From positions 62,001 to 126,000 of the forward strand of contig NZ_JAGXCY010000005.1 in the NCBI RefSeq assembly GCF_018310695.1: a stretch of DNA of 64,000 bases, read 5' to 3'. The notes below the pieces were generated by a model. The model made no database searches and had not been told where the DNA came from. It saw nothing but the letters and a program-made list of their open reading frames with translations. Numbering within the stretch: position 1 is the stretch's first letter; every line of letters begins with the position of its first letter. This stretch comes from Paenibacillus sp. Marseille-Q4541 (lineage in GTDB: Bacteria; Bacillota; Bacilli; Paenibacillales; Paenibacillaceae). Shown here piece after piece: positions 7,945-15,924 of the stretch. The position numbers were made by a program, and so were the translations under genes.

Positions 7945-8727
7945 ATGACGTATAAAGCTGTATTTTTTGATATCGATGGAACGTTAGTGAATGATGAGAA
8001 GGTCATTCCACAAGACGCAGTAGAAGCTGTAAACCAGCTGAAAGCACGTGGGATCGATGTGTTTATTGCGACGGGAAGAGCACCCTACTATATTACAAAA
8101 TATTTATCTCAGCTTGACCTTGATTCATTCATCTGTCTGAACGGGTCTTATGTGGTCTATAAAGGAAAGCCAGTCTATGAGGCTTCCATTGCTACTTCTA
8201 CAATGGAGAAACTGGAGAATACGGCTCTAAGCCACAATCATCCGATTGTAATGCAAGGAGCAGAGGCGAGCTTTTCGAACGTGGAGCTTCATGACTTTAT
8301 TGCAGAATCTTTCCAAACCCTTCGTGTCGAGGTCCCGGGTTATCGAACTTCTTACTGGAAGGAAGCGCCGATCTATCAAGCGCTGCTCTATTGTCAGGAG
8401 CATGAGGAACATCTGTACACTTCGGAGGAATCCGGTTTTCAAGATCTTCAGTTCGTTAGATGGCATCCCTATGCAATGGATGTAATTCCTGCTGGTGGAT
8501 CCAAGGCAAAAGGTATTGAAGCGGTGATCAAGCACTTGGGTATTACAAAAGATGAAGTTGTTGCTTTTGGAGATGGGCTCAATGATGTGGAAATGCTGTC
8601 TTATGTGGGACTAGGGATCGCAATGGGAAATGCCAACGATGAAGTTAAATCATATGCGAAACATGTTACAAGCTCCGTAGATGAAAGCGGAATTCGCAAA
8701 GGGCTGGAGTATGCTGGCCTGCTGTAA
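7945..8727 (+). CDS. Cof-type HAD phosphatase
   Basis: A 260-residue HAD-superfamily (class IIB, Cof-type) phosphatase. Motif I FFDIDGT contains the nucleophile Asp9 and acid/base Asp11; motif II is in IATGRA, and motif III/IV are at SKAKGIEAV and FGDGLNDVEML. Such enzymes dephosphorylate sugar phosphates, FMN or pyridoxal phosphate in the cytoplasm; the substrate is unknown. Start chosen at ATG 7945, 8 bases from GGAGGG; an in-frame TTG at 7939 is too close. A second Cof-type paralogue lies at 61687. Confidence 0.9.
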   Translation: MTYKAVFFDIDGTLVNDEKVIPQDAVEAVNQLKARGIDVFIATGRAPYYITKYLSQLDLDSFICLNGSYVVYKGKPVYEASIATSTMEKLENTALSHNHPIVMQGAEASFSNVELHDFIAESFQTLRVEVPGYRTSYWKEAPIYQALLYCQEHEEHLYTSEESGFQDLQFVRWHPYAMDVIPAGGSKAKGIEAVIKHLGITKDEVVAFGDGLNDVEMLSYVGLGIAMGNANDEVKSYAKHVTSSVDESGIRKGLEYAGLL

Positions 8728-8802
8728 CAGAAATATGGGTTCATAAGTCGAAATTTATATGTCTTGATAATCCATTCAGTTAAAATACACAATGTTTACA
8801 AA

Positions 8803-8829
8803 GGGATGATCTGCAGATCATCCTTTTTT
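8803..8829 (+). terminator. Rho-independent terminator
   Basis: The palindrome formed by GGATGATCTG and CAGATCATCC is followed by six T, ending the HAD gene. Confidence 0.9.
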
Positions 8830-8902
8830 GCTATTTTTTTAAAAGGACTTCTGTCTTGTATATAGATTCACATAAAAAAATACAGAACAGGAGAACCAAA
8901 AC

Positions 8903-9328
8903 ATGAAAAAACGGATATATATGGTATTATTGGTAGTGTGCCTATGCTTTTTTCTACAAGATAAACTGGTTCAGCCTCAGGAATACCTGAATGATCAAAT
9001 GGAACAACAGTTCAGAAATGCAAATAGAGATCAATTGGAACTGGCCTTATTTACTCGGATCAGCAAGATACCAGATTCCATCAGGTATTCAGATCATTAC
9101 AGCATGTTTGTGTTTGTATAAGGCAATAAAGCAGTAAAATATATGAACGTACCTAGAGAAATAGCGAGTTTTGCAGTGAACGATAAGGAGGAAATTCGAT
9201 CCTCGGAGGCTGTGTTTAGGAAAGATGCAGACACCAACCTGTTGGTACTTGAGAACCGTAAGATGAATCGGGAGTTTTCCTGTGAGGAGGGACGTCCATG
9301 TTTTATGTTAATGCGAGAGCTTTTATAG
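8903..9328 (+). pseudogene. Secreted or anchored small protein interrupted by one in-frame TAA
   Basis: The gene starts at ATG 8903 behind AGGAGA with a signal peptide or anchor (MKKRIYMVLLVVCLCFFLQ). A TAA at 9119-9121 stops it after 72 residues, yet the same frame stays open and protein-like for 68 more codons (AVKYMNVPREIASFAVNDKE and onward) to 9328. No base shift is needed, only readthrough or reversal of the stop, giving about 141 residues. The tail overlaps the start of the next Nudix gene by 31 bases. I do not recognise the family. Recent nonsense mutation is the simplest reading. Confidence 0.5.
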
Positions 9329-9786
9329 AAAGAGAAGGTAAACAAGGAACAGAGCTGGTCATTCAAACACGTAATAAGCCAGGGGAGGAATCTCTGGAAC
9401 TTCCAGGAGGACGGATTGAGCAATATGAGTCTGTACACAAAGCGTTAATCAGGGAAGTGGAAGAAGAAACCGGACTCCTTGTTAACCGCATTGAGGGCGC
9501 TTCCAAAAGGATAGATACATCAGGTATCAACCCGGATTTCGAGGTCGAATGTATCGAGCCTTTTTGTGTGTATCAGACATTGAAAGGTCCTATTGATTCC
9601 ATTGGTATGTATTTTATATGTAAAGCGGAAGGGAAGTTGCTCGAACAAGGTGATGAAACTACGGGAGCCGTATGGAAAACGGTGCAAAGTCTTCGTGCCA
9701 TGATGGAACAAGATCCGCTGCAGTTCAGTGATGTAGACCGTGCTGGCCTTAAATACTACTTAAAGCACAGAGTTGTCCGGGATTAA
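9298..9786 (+). CDS. Nudix hydrolase
   Basis: A 162-residue Nudix protein with an intact box: GGRIEQYESVHKALIREVEE followed by ETGLLV, near residues 41-66, so it should hydrolyse a nucleoside-diphosphate-linked compound with Mg2+. The substrate is not evident. The ATG at 9298 follows GAGGAGG by 7 bases and lies inside the end of the preceding interrupted gene, which suggests translational coupling in the ancestral arrangement. Compare the Nudix protein at 5660, whose box is degraded. Confidence 0.9.
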   Translation: MFYVNARAFIEREGKQGTELVIQTRNKPGEESLELPGGRIEQYESVHKALIREVEEETGLLVNRIEGASKRIDTSGINPDFEVECIEPFCVYQTLKGPIDSIGMYFICKAEGKLLEQGDETTGAVWKTVQSLRAMMEQDPLQFSDVDRAGLKYYLKHRVVRD

Positions 9787-9892
9787 GTGTCCCCCCGAAT
9801 GTTCTGCGCCTTTCTTTTTCTGTCGTACATGCCTTCTCTACTGAATAAGATGAACTAAGGGTTGTCTTTTTATTCAAGGAGGAGGAGGCGTT

Positions 9893-10525
9893 ATGATTAC
9901 AAGTGTTTTTCTGGGATACATACTGCTGGGCGTATCTCTTGCTGCACCCATCGGTCCACTGAATGCGGCACAGCTCAATATTGGCATCAGGCGTGGTTTT
10001 TTTCATTCCTGGTTTTTTGGACTTGGCGCTGTGCTCGCTGATATGGTGTACATGCTTCTAGTTTATTTAGGAGTGGTTCATTTCCTGGAGGCCCCGTTTA
10101 TTCAAACATTTCTATGGTTGTTTGGTTTTTTTGTACTTACCTACACAGGAATAGAGAGTATTCTGAGTCGTGGTCAGATTAAGGAGACGGAGCTCAATGA
10201 AAGAGAGCCTTTGGGTAAATCATTTTTGTCCGGCTTCTGGATGTCACTGTTTAATCCGATGTCGATCCTCTTCTGGCTTGGTATATACGGATCGGTTCTT
10301 GCCAAAGAAACCGGCTCAGGCAGTTTATGGCATCTCATCGTATTTAGCTCCGCTATCCTGCTTGGTATCTTTATGTGGGACCTGACGGTCGCCACGATGT
10401 CCAGTTTCTTTCGCCGTTATCTGAGTCCTGTTCTTTTAAAAACCATTTCTGTCGTTTCTGGACTTTCCTTACTTGGCTTTGGGCTGCATTTTGGTATACA
10501 GGCAATTAAGGTTTTATTTTTTTGA
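9893..10525 (+). CDS. LysE-family amino-acid exporter
   Basis: A 210-residue membrane protein with about six hydrophobic helices and the LysE/RhtB N-terminal signature AAPIGPLNAAQLNIGIRRGF. Family members export basic amino acids, homoserine, threonine or similar; the substrate is not predictable here. AAGGAGGAGG precedes the ATG. The last 20 bases overlap, tail to tail, the end of the amino-acid permease on the other strand, so an exporter and an importer-type gene converge without a terminator. Confidence 0.9.
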   Translation: MITSVFLGYILLGVSLAAPIGPLNAAQLNIGIRRGFFHSWFFGLGAVLADMVYMLLVYLGVVHFLEAPFIQTFLWLFGFFVLTYTGIESILSRGQIKETELNEREPLGKSFLSGFWMSLFNPMSILFWLGIYGSVLAKETGSGSLWHLIVFSSAILLGIFMWDLTVATMSSFFRRYLSPVLLKTISVVSGLSLLGFGLHFGIQAIKVLFF

Positions 10526-11933
10526 CGGTTCCAGGAAAGCGATGCCTGTTTAACTTTAAATTTTGGATGAGTTTTCGGTCAGGTTTTACTCGTTTGTTCC
10601 CACCTGATTTCCATACCTTTTTCTGCATATACAAGGTCACTATGCCAATACAAGCAATGAACAGAAAACTGATCCAAAATCCCGGTCTGCTCGCTTTATG
10701 AAACAGTGTTCCTGTTACAGCCAGCAGAATTAGAGTAAGACCCGTATATTTTTTGACTTTCCCAAACGTCGTCATTTGTAATAGTTTGCCTGATGTAACA
10801 AGAATAAAGGACCAGTTGTACAGCAGCATAAGCCCTGCAGCGGTTGTAATATACTCATAGATGGTTTCGGGCACGAGCAGTGCTGTCACAATAGAGATGA
10901 TAAGTAACACTGCGTTTAATCCATACGCATAAATTGGGAAGCGTTCCTTCACTTTTCTAGCGAAAAGGGGAGGGGCGTCTTTGTCTTGAGCAAGGGTGAC
11001 CAGCATGGTTGTAACAGCATAGAGAGATGCAACCATCGTTGAAAATCCGGCTACAATAAGCACACCGTTGAACAGGTGGGGAATAAAAGGCAGTTTATAG
11101 GTTGCCAGAGCCTGCACAAAAGGACTTTCTTTGGTTCCATAACTTTGCCAAGGAGCAATAGTAACAACAAGAAATAAAGACACGATATAGATCACGGCAA
11201 GCAAAATAATCATAATTCTGCCGGCTTTGGGAGCCTCTTGTGGCTGCTTCAGGCGAACGGCCATCAGTCCCATCACTTCCACTCCTCCATAAGCGTAGAA
11301 GGAGAAGAGTAAGGCTGACCATGCGCCAGTTATCCCTGAAGGGAATAAGGCTTGAATGGAGAGCGGAGCATTCGGTTTGATACCGCCGGATAACCAGCCA
11401 AATAATCCAGCTGCTCCAAGCGCGATGAACATGAAGATCGCTGCAATTTTAATAATGGCTGCGGCACTTTCCAGCGGATCAAACAACTTATTGCCTATCA
11501 TAATGACGATGAGTCCAAGCAGTGCATATCCAGCTGCAAACACCCACATGGGGATTCCAGGAAACCATAACCTTGTGAAGAGGGATAAGGCTGTCAGTTG
11601 ACTCCCCATGATGAGCAGTTCCGAAGAAAAATAGCCCCATCCGCTGCTAAAGCCTGCCCATCGTCCGTAGGCTTGTTTGGCATAGGACCGAAATGAACCT
11701 TGTTCCGGAGAAGCAGCAGTCATGCTGGCGAGTGCATTAAACACACAGTAAGTACCTAAGGCAGCTAGCAAAAAAGTGAGCAAAACGGAAGGTCCGCCTA
11801 CTTGTATGGCAAGAGCAGAACCTAAAAAATAGCCTGTCCCAATCGTACATGCGACGCCAAGAAGAGAAAGCTGCCACCATTTCAGATCCCCTTTATTTTG
11901 AGAGGTAATATTATGAATTTTATTATTGCCCAT
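10506..11933 (-). CDS. APC-family amino-acid permease
   Basis: About 475 residues with roughly 12 membrane helices and the APC N-terminal motif (LGVACTIGTGYFLGSA in helix 1), resembling Bacillus amino-acid permeases such as the YbxG/AapA group. It would import amino acids with protons. Start chosen at the ATG with its first base at 11933, because GAGGT lies about 9 bases upstream; the longer start at 11954 has no ribosome site. The C-terminal tail is basic and cytoplasmic. Its 3' end overlaps the LysE gene by 20 bases. Confidence 0.87.
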   Translation of the reverse strand: MGNNKIHNITSQNKGDLKWWQLSLLGVACTIGTGYFLGSALAIQVGGPSVLLTFLLAALGTYCVFNALASMTAASPEQGSFRSYAKQAYGRWAGFSSGWGYFSSELLIMGSQLTALSLFTRLWFPGIPMWVFAAGYALLGLIVIMIGNKLFDPLESAAAIIKIAAIFMFIALGAAGLFGWLSGGIKPNAPLSIQALFPSGITGAWSALLFSFYAYGGVEVMGLMAVRLKQPQEAPKAGRIMIILLAVIYIVSLFLVVTIAPWQSYGTKESPFVQALATYKLPFIPHLFNGVLIVAGFSTMVASLYAVTTMLVTLAQDKDAPPLFARKVKERFPIYAYGLNAVLLIISIVTALLVPETIYEYITTAAGLMLLYNWSFILVTSGKLLQMTTFGKVKKYTGLTLILLAVTGTLFHKASRPGFWISFLFIACIGIVTLYMQKKVWKSGGNKRVKPDRKLIQNLKLNRHRFPGTVKKIKP

Positions 11934-12111
11934 CTTTGTTTGTACCTCATTCATGTCATATTTTCATCTAGATTAATATAAGAAAGGCGACATAAAATGA
12001 TACATACATATTTTGTTATAAAATGTTTAGAAAGAATTGGCAAAATATTGGTCTTGGACTATGATAGAACAAAGGCGAAAGTGAGCAGAAAAAAGAGGAA
12101 GGTGTCAGAAC

Positions 12112-12981
12112 ATGCGGAGACATGTATTGGATGTACCTGTTGCCGAGCGCTTGGAACGTTCCGAAATCGAATATATGACAGACCGAATGAGGGCAATCGA
12201 GGAACGTCAGGGAAATCCAATGGGAATCGAGATTCGTTTTTTTGGAGAAGCTGTCGCTTTTTATAGTAGGGAGATGCCTTGGCCGCAGTTTAATACAGTG
12301 AAAGGGATTGGCCTGCAAGAGGAGCCCCATCTTACCGAAATTATTGACTTCTATCGTTCAAGAGATCGTAATCCGCATATGGAGTTAACGCCTTTCAAGT
12401 CAGAACCAACTTTGTTGAAATCTCTTGCTGGGCACGGATTTTTCCAATCTTCCTTTCACTCTACTTTGTACGCTGTATGTGCTGAAGAAGATCGAACTTA
12501 TGAGTTTCCAAAGCGTTCTTTGCACAAGGAGTTATTACAAAAGGAAGTATTACAAATTAAAGAAATTCATCTAGATCAATTTGATGATTATGCCACTGTC
12601 CACTGTTTGGGTACAGGCTTACCGATCTCTGGTAAACAGCATGTTGCAGATAACAATCGTATCCTTCATGGAAGACAGGGCTGGAAATATTACGTAGCAT
12701 ATGTGAACAATGAACCAGTTGGTTCAGCAGCATCATATATAAAAGGAGATACGGCTTCACTAACTTTTGCAGCCACATTGCCATCCTATCGAAACAGAGG
12801 AATTCAGTCGCTGCTCATCGAGCGGAGAATGAATGATGCAGTTCAGGCTGGATGCTCTCTCATTGTAGGACAAGCCACGTACCTATCTTCGAGTTTCCGC
12901 AACATGCAGCGTGCTGGAATGCAGCTCGGCTACACAAGATCCACATGGAGCAGCCTTGAGCCTCTTAATGGTCTCTTATAG
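12112..12981 (+). CDS. GNAT-family N-acetyltransferase, two-domain
   Basis: A 289-residue protein whose C-terminal half is a GNAT domain: strand SLTFAATLP, then the acetyl-CoA loop SYRNRGIQSLL near residue 224, then a strand-helix end (SFRNMQRAGMQL). The N-terminal half is likely a second, degenerate GNAT-like domain, as in other tandem GNAT proteins. The acceptor is unknown. The ATG follows GAGGAAGGTG. The VanZ-like gene begins 20 bases after its stop, so the two probably form an operon. Confidence 0.82.
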   Translation: MRRHVLDVPVAERLERSEIEYMTDRMRAIEERQGNPMGIEIRFFGEAVAFYSREMPWPQFNTVKGIGLQEEPHLTEIIDFYRSRDRNPHMELTPFKSEPTLLKSLAGHGFFQSSFHSTLYAVCAEEDRTYEFPKRSLHKELLQKEVLQIKEIHLDQFDDYATVHCLGTGLPISGKQHVADNNRILHGRQGWKYYVAYVNNEPVGSAASYIKGDTASLTFAATLPSYRNRGIQSLLIERRMNDAVQAGCSLIVGQATYLSSSFRNMQRAGMQLGYTRSTWSSLEPLNGLL

Positions 12982-13001
12982 AGAGAAAGGAGGCGTAGTG
13001 C

Positions 13002-13424
13002 ATGCAGAGACAAACTTTCATTCGATGTATACTCTTTCTTTACCTGGTAATGTTGGCATATTTTATGTTTGCTGGGTTTCATCGCTCTGTTCATAGCAAC
13101 TATCGTTATAATCTGATTCCATTACATACCGTCTCAGCCTATGTGAGGAACCTTGGTCCAGGCAATATGGTAGACACAGCAATAAATCTCATTGGAAATA
13201 TCGCTGTTTTTATTCCGCTCGGTTATCTTCTTCCAGCTTCGATGTTTCGCCCATGGTCTTATGGAAAGTTTATATTGTTCTTTGTCTGCTTTATCTTTCT
13301 ACTAGAATGTTTGCAAACCATACTAAGAGTAGGAACGGGAGATATTGATGATCTTCTGCTGAATGTAATAGGCGGATCGATAGGATATATCATTTTTCGC
13401 CAAAGGCTAAATGCAGAGGTTTAG
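13002..13424 (+). CDS. VanZ-family membrane protein
   Basis: A 140-residue protein with about four membrane helices and the VanZ signature: NLIPLHTV, then NLIGNIAVFIPLGYLLP near residue 64, then GDIDDLLLNVIGGSIGY near 113. VanZ confers low-level teicoplanin resistance in enterococcal Tn1546, but chromosomal VanZ-like proteins are common and mostly uncharacterised. No vanHAX or VanRS is nearby, so resistance should not be inferred. It follows a GNAT gene by 20 bases with AAAGGAGG before the ATG. Confidence 0.88.
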   Translation: MQRQTFIRCILFLYLVMLAYFMFAGFHRSVHSNYRYNLIPLHTVSAYVRNLGPGNMVDTAINLIGNIAVFIPLGYLLPASMFRPWSYGKFILFFVCFIFLLECLQTILRVGTGDIDDLLLNVIGGSIGYIIFRQRLNAEV

Positions 13425-13631
13425 ATTACGACAATAATTTATCTATTCAGAAAAAAGGTGCAGAAACCGATATAAAGATGGGAATTTTGGGTTCATTTTT
13501 ATGACAGATTGGAAAAGAAAAGGTCACTAAGTCGCAACTATTATAGGAATTTCGCGTTCATTATAGTATGAATGTAAAAAAATGTAGGATGCCGGTGAGT
13601 TTACTAGACGACCAAAAGGATGTGTGAGAGT

Positions 13632-15089
13632 TTGAAGAAGATTGTTCTATTCATGTTGTTGTTTGTAGGGTTGTGGGTGATTCCTGGACTCAGTCATGCA
13701 GATGGTGGACAAGCTAAAATTTATCTAAATGATAAGCAGCTTGGTACGACGGGGGATGCAAAAGTCGAGATTGTGCAAGGTTCAGTCATGATTCCGATCC
13801 GAATGGTGGCAGAAGAACTTGGCTATGCCGTAAAGTGGGAACAAAAAACAGGGACAGTTACAATTCAACAAAATGGCTCTTCTATTAAAATGGTCGTAAA
13901 TGATAAAAATGCTACCGTAGATAATAGTTCAGTGAAGCTGGATAATGCGCCAATACTTCGAAGTGGAACTACTTTAGTACCTTTGCGCTTTGTCGGTGAA
14001 CAGTTCGGTATGAAGGTAAGCTGGAATAATACGACGAAGACCGTTTATCTGCAAGATGAAAGCGGATCAGGATCAGGAAGTCAACCTCCAGCGGGCTCTA
14101 ACAACCCGGATGAAGGCGATGGAGGTTCTGTAACGAATCCTAGCGGCTTAACGGAAGTCAGCGGAATAAGCTTTAGCGAGAATCGTCTTCTTATTGCTGC
14201 TAGTGGCAAAGTAACACCTAAAGTGTTTACCATGACAGGTCCAGATCGAATCGTCGTTGATATTCCTAATACGAAATTCAGTACTACTTTTGGACAAGAT
14301 CTGAATCAGCAAGGATCAGGAAAATTACAAGTGACAGGATACCCGGTGGTATCGCAGATCAGATACTCGCTCTTTAGTGACAAACCTTCGACGGTGCGCA
14401 TTGTTATCGATTTGAATCAAGCTTCTGGATACAATGTGACACAAGAAGGGACAGGCCTGTTGATGGTGGATTTGAATACAGATACGACGCCTGCACCAAA
14501 TCCAAGTGAACCGGGAACAACCCCACCTACAACAACACCTCCTGTGGGTGGAGGTGGGAAGAAAATCATTGTCCTCGATGCGGGTCATGGAGATCATGAT
14601 TCAGGCGCAGTGGGTGCCGGAGGCAAATTGGAGAAGGATTTGAACCTTAGTCTAATTCTGAAAGTAGAGCAACTACTGAAAAAAGAGTCAGGAGTAGATG
14701 TCATTCTTACGAGAAATGATGATACTTTTGTTACCCTTACTGATCGGGCTAAAATTGCAAACGATTTGGGTGCAGACGTCTTCATCTCTATCCATGCCAA
14801 TTCAGCTGCTGCATCTGCGAGTGGAACGGAGACTTATTATTACAAGAAGCAAGATAAAGCGTTAGCTTCGATTATTCACAAGCATTTGGTAAGTGCAACT
14901 GGCTTTAAAGATCGAAAAGTAAAAGAGGGTTCCTTGTCGGTATTAAGAAATACGAAGATGCCAGCTGCACTGCTTGAAATTGGATTCCTATCCAATAAAG
15001 CAGAAGAAGCGGCCATGTTTAAAGAAGATTTTCAGAATAAAGTCGCTCAAGGCATTGTTGATGGTATTAAAGAATACTTGAACTTATAA
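13632..15089 (+). CDS. Secreted N-acetylmuramoyl-L-alanine amidase (copper-amine-oxidase-like N domain, AMIN, Amidase_3)
   Basis: This secreted peptidoglycan amidase cuts between muramic acid and the stem peptide. A signal peptide (about 1-23, ending SHA) precedes a copper-amine-oxidase-N-like domain (about 27-140), a Ser/Gly linker, an AMIN domain (about 155-260), a Pro/Thr linker and the zinc amidase domain (about 305-485). Zinc and catalytic residues are visible in LDAGHGDHDSG, EKDLN, SIHANS and LLEIGFLSN. TTG at 13632 (MKKIVLFM) gives a clean signal peptide with AAAGGA about 11 bases upstream; ATG 13620 would add four residues. A strong terminator follows. Confidence 0.93.
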   Translation: MKKIVLFMLLFVGLWVIPGLSHADGGQAKIYLNDKQLGTTGDAKVEIVQGSVMIPIRMVAEELGYAVKWEQKTGTVTIQQNGSSIKMVVNDKNATVDNSSVKLDNAPILRSGTTLVPLRFVGEQFGMKVSWNNTTKTVYLQDESGSGSGSQPPAGSNNPDEGDGGSVTNPSGLTEVSGISFSENRLLIAASGKVTPKVFTMTGPDRIVVDIPNTKFSTTFGQDLNQQGSGKLQVTGYPVVSQIRYSLFSDKPSTVRIVIDLNQASGYNVTQEGTGLLMVDLNTDTTPAPNPSEPGTTPPTTTPPVGGGGKKIIVLDAGHGDHDSGAVGAGGKLEKDLNLSLILKVEQLLKKESGVDVILTRNDDTFVTLTDRAKIANDLGADVFISIHANSAAASASGTETYYYKKQDKALASIIHKHLVSATGFKDRKVKEGSLSVLRNTKMPAALLEIGFLSNKAEEAAMFKEDFQNKVAQGIVDGIKEYLNL

Positions 15090-15094
15090 TGAAT

Positions 15095-15144
15095 GACCGT
15101 TTATTGATTTCCACTTAGTGGGTCTTAATAAACGGTCTTTTTTT
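15095..15144 (+). terminator. Rho-independent terminator
   Basis: An 11-bp stem (GACCGTTTATT / AATAAACGGTC) followed by seven T ends the amidase gene. Confidence 0.93.
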
Positions 15145-15214
15145 AATCCATCAATTAATTTACTATAATTTTCCGGTTTCCTATATAATGAAATAGATTA
15201 CACAAGGAGGAGAG

Positions 15215-15862
15215 GTGCAGTTCTTGGAACATCATTTGATCTATGAAGAATCCTTTTGGGGACATGACGTTCGCTTAAGACATATTACACAAGGTTCCAA
15301 TACGCTCGTGGTTTTCTTTCCTGGGCAAAATTATTCTTGCGAACTGCCTGTTCTGCACTACGCTGTTCAAAGTGCTACCTCTCAGGGTATGGATGCCCTG
15401 ATCCTGGAGTATGGATACCAGAGTGCGCGTGTGGCACTGGAAAGAGAACATCGTTCTATCCTTGAAGATGAAGTATTGCAGACCGTTAGACGCTGGAGTG
15501 AGGGGTATGAGCAGCTTGTTTTTGTAAGTAAGAGTCTCGGTACCTTGCTCGCCGGATATACAGCGAAGCATCTCTCTAATCGCAACATTCGTCATCTGTA
15601 TCTAACACCGCTCGATAGTACATTAACGTATATGCAGCATTCTGCTGGAATGGTTATTTACGGGACCAAGGATTCTTTGTTCAGTGAAGAGAGCAGAGCG
15701 AAGCTTGTTTCCTGTCCTGATCTGAAGATCTATAAGGTACCTGAAGCGGGCCATGGTCTAGAAATATCAGATCCGAGAAAATCTGCTGAACTGATGTCTG
15801 GGCTGGTTGAAGAATACATTCGTTTTTTTAGCTCCCTAGTAGAAGAAACTTATCATTCATAA
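15215..15862 (+). CDS. Alpha/beta-hydrolase-like protein
   Basis: A 215-residue protein with an alpha/beta-hydrolase layout: strand LVVFFPGQNYS, nucleophile elbow SKSLGT near 108, acidic residue in GTKDSLF near 151, and the His in AGHGLE near 180. It therefore probably hydrolyses an ester or similar bond in the cytoplasm; there is no signal peptide. The start is uncertain between GTG 15215 (4 bases after AAGGAGG) and TTG 15224 (13 bases). The family within the superfamily is not recognised. Confidence 0.72.
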   Translation: MQFLEHHLIYEESFWGHDVRLRHITQGSNTLVVFFPGQNYSCELPVLHYAVQSATSQGMDALILEYGYQSARVALEREHRSILEDEVLQTVRRWSEGYEQLVFVSKSLGTLLAGYTAKHLSNRNIRHLYLTPLDSTLTYMQHSAGMVIYGTKDSLFSEESRAKLVSCPDLKIYKVPEAGHGLEISDPRKSAELMSGLVEEYIRFFSSLVEETYHS

Positions 15863-15869
15863 AATATAA

Positions 15870-15916
15870 AAAAAGAGAGTGAGCCAAGGTTTTTTCTTGG
15901 GCTTCACTCTCTTTTT
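15870..15916. terminator. Bidirectional terminator
   Basis: A long stem (AGAGAGTGAGCCAAG with CTTGGGCTTCACTCTCT) is flanked by A and T tracts, serving the hydrolase on the plus strand and the solute-binding protein on the minus strand. Confidence 0.93.
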
Positions 15917-15924
15917 TATGGTTA

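Noticed and set aside
9143..9328. Separate short gene after 8903-9121
   Set aside because: No ribosome site; it is the same frame as the preceding gene and is better explained as its continuation past a stop.
13002..13424. Glycopeptide resistance locus
   Set aside because: The VanZ-like gene has no vanHAX or VanRS neighbours; such proteins are widespread without resistance.
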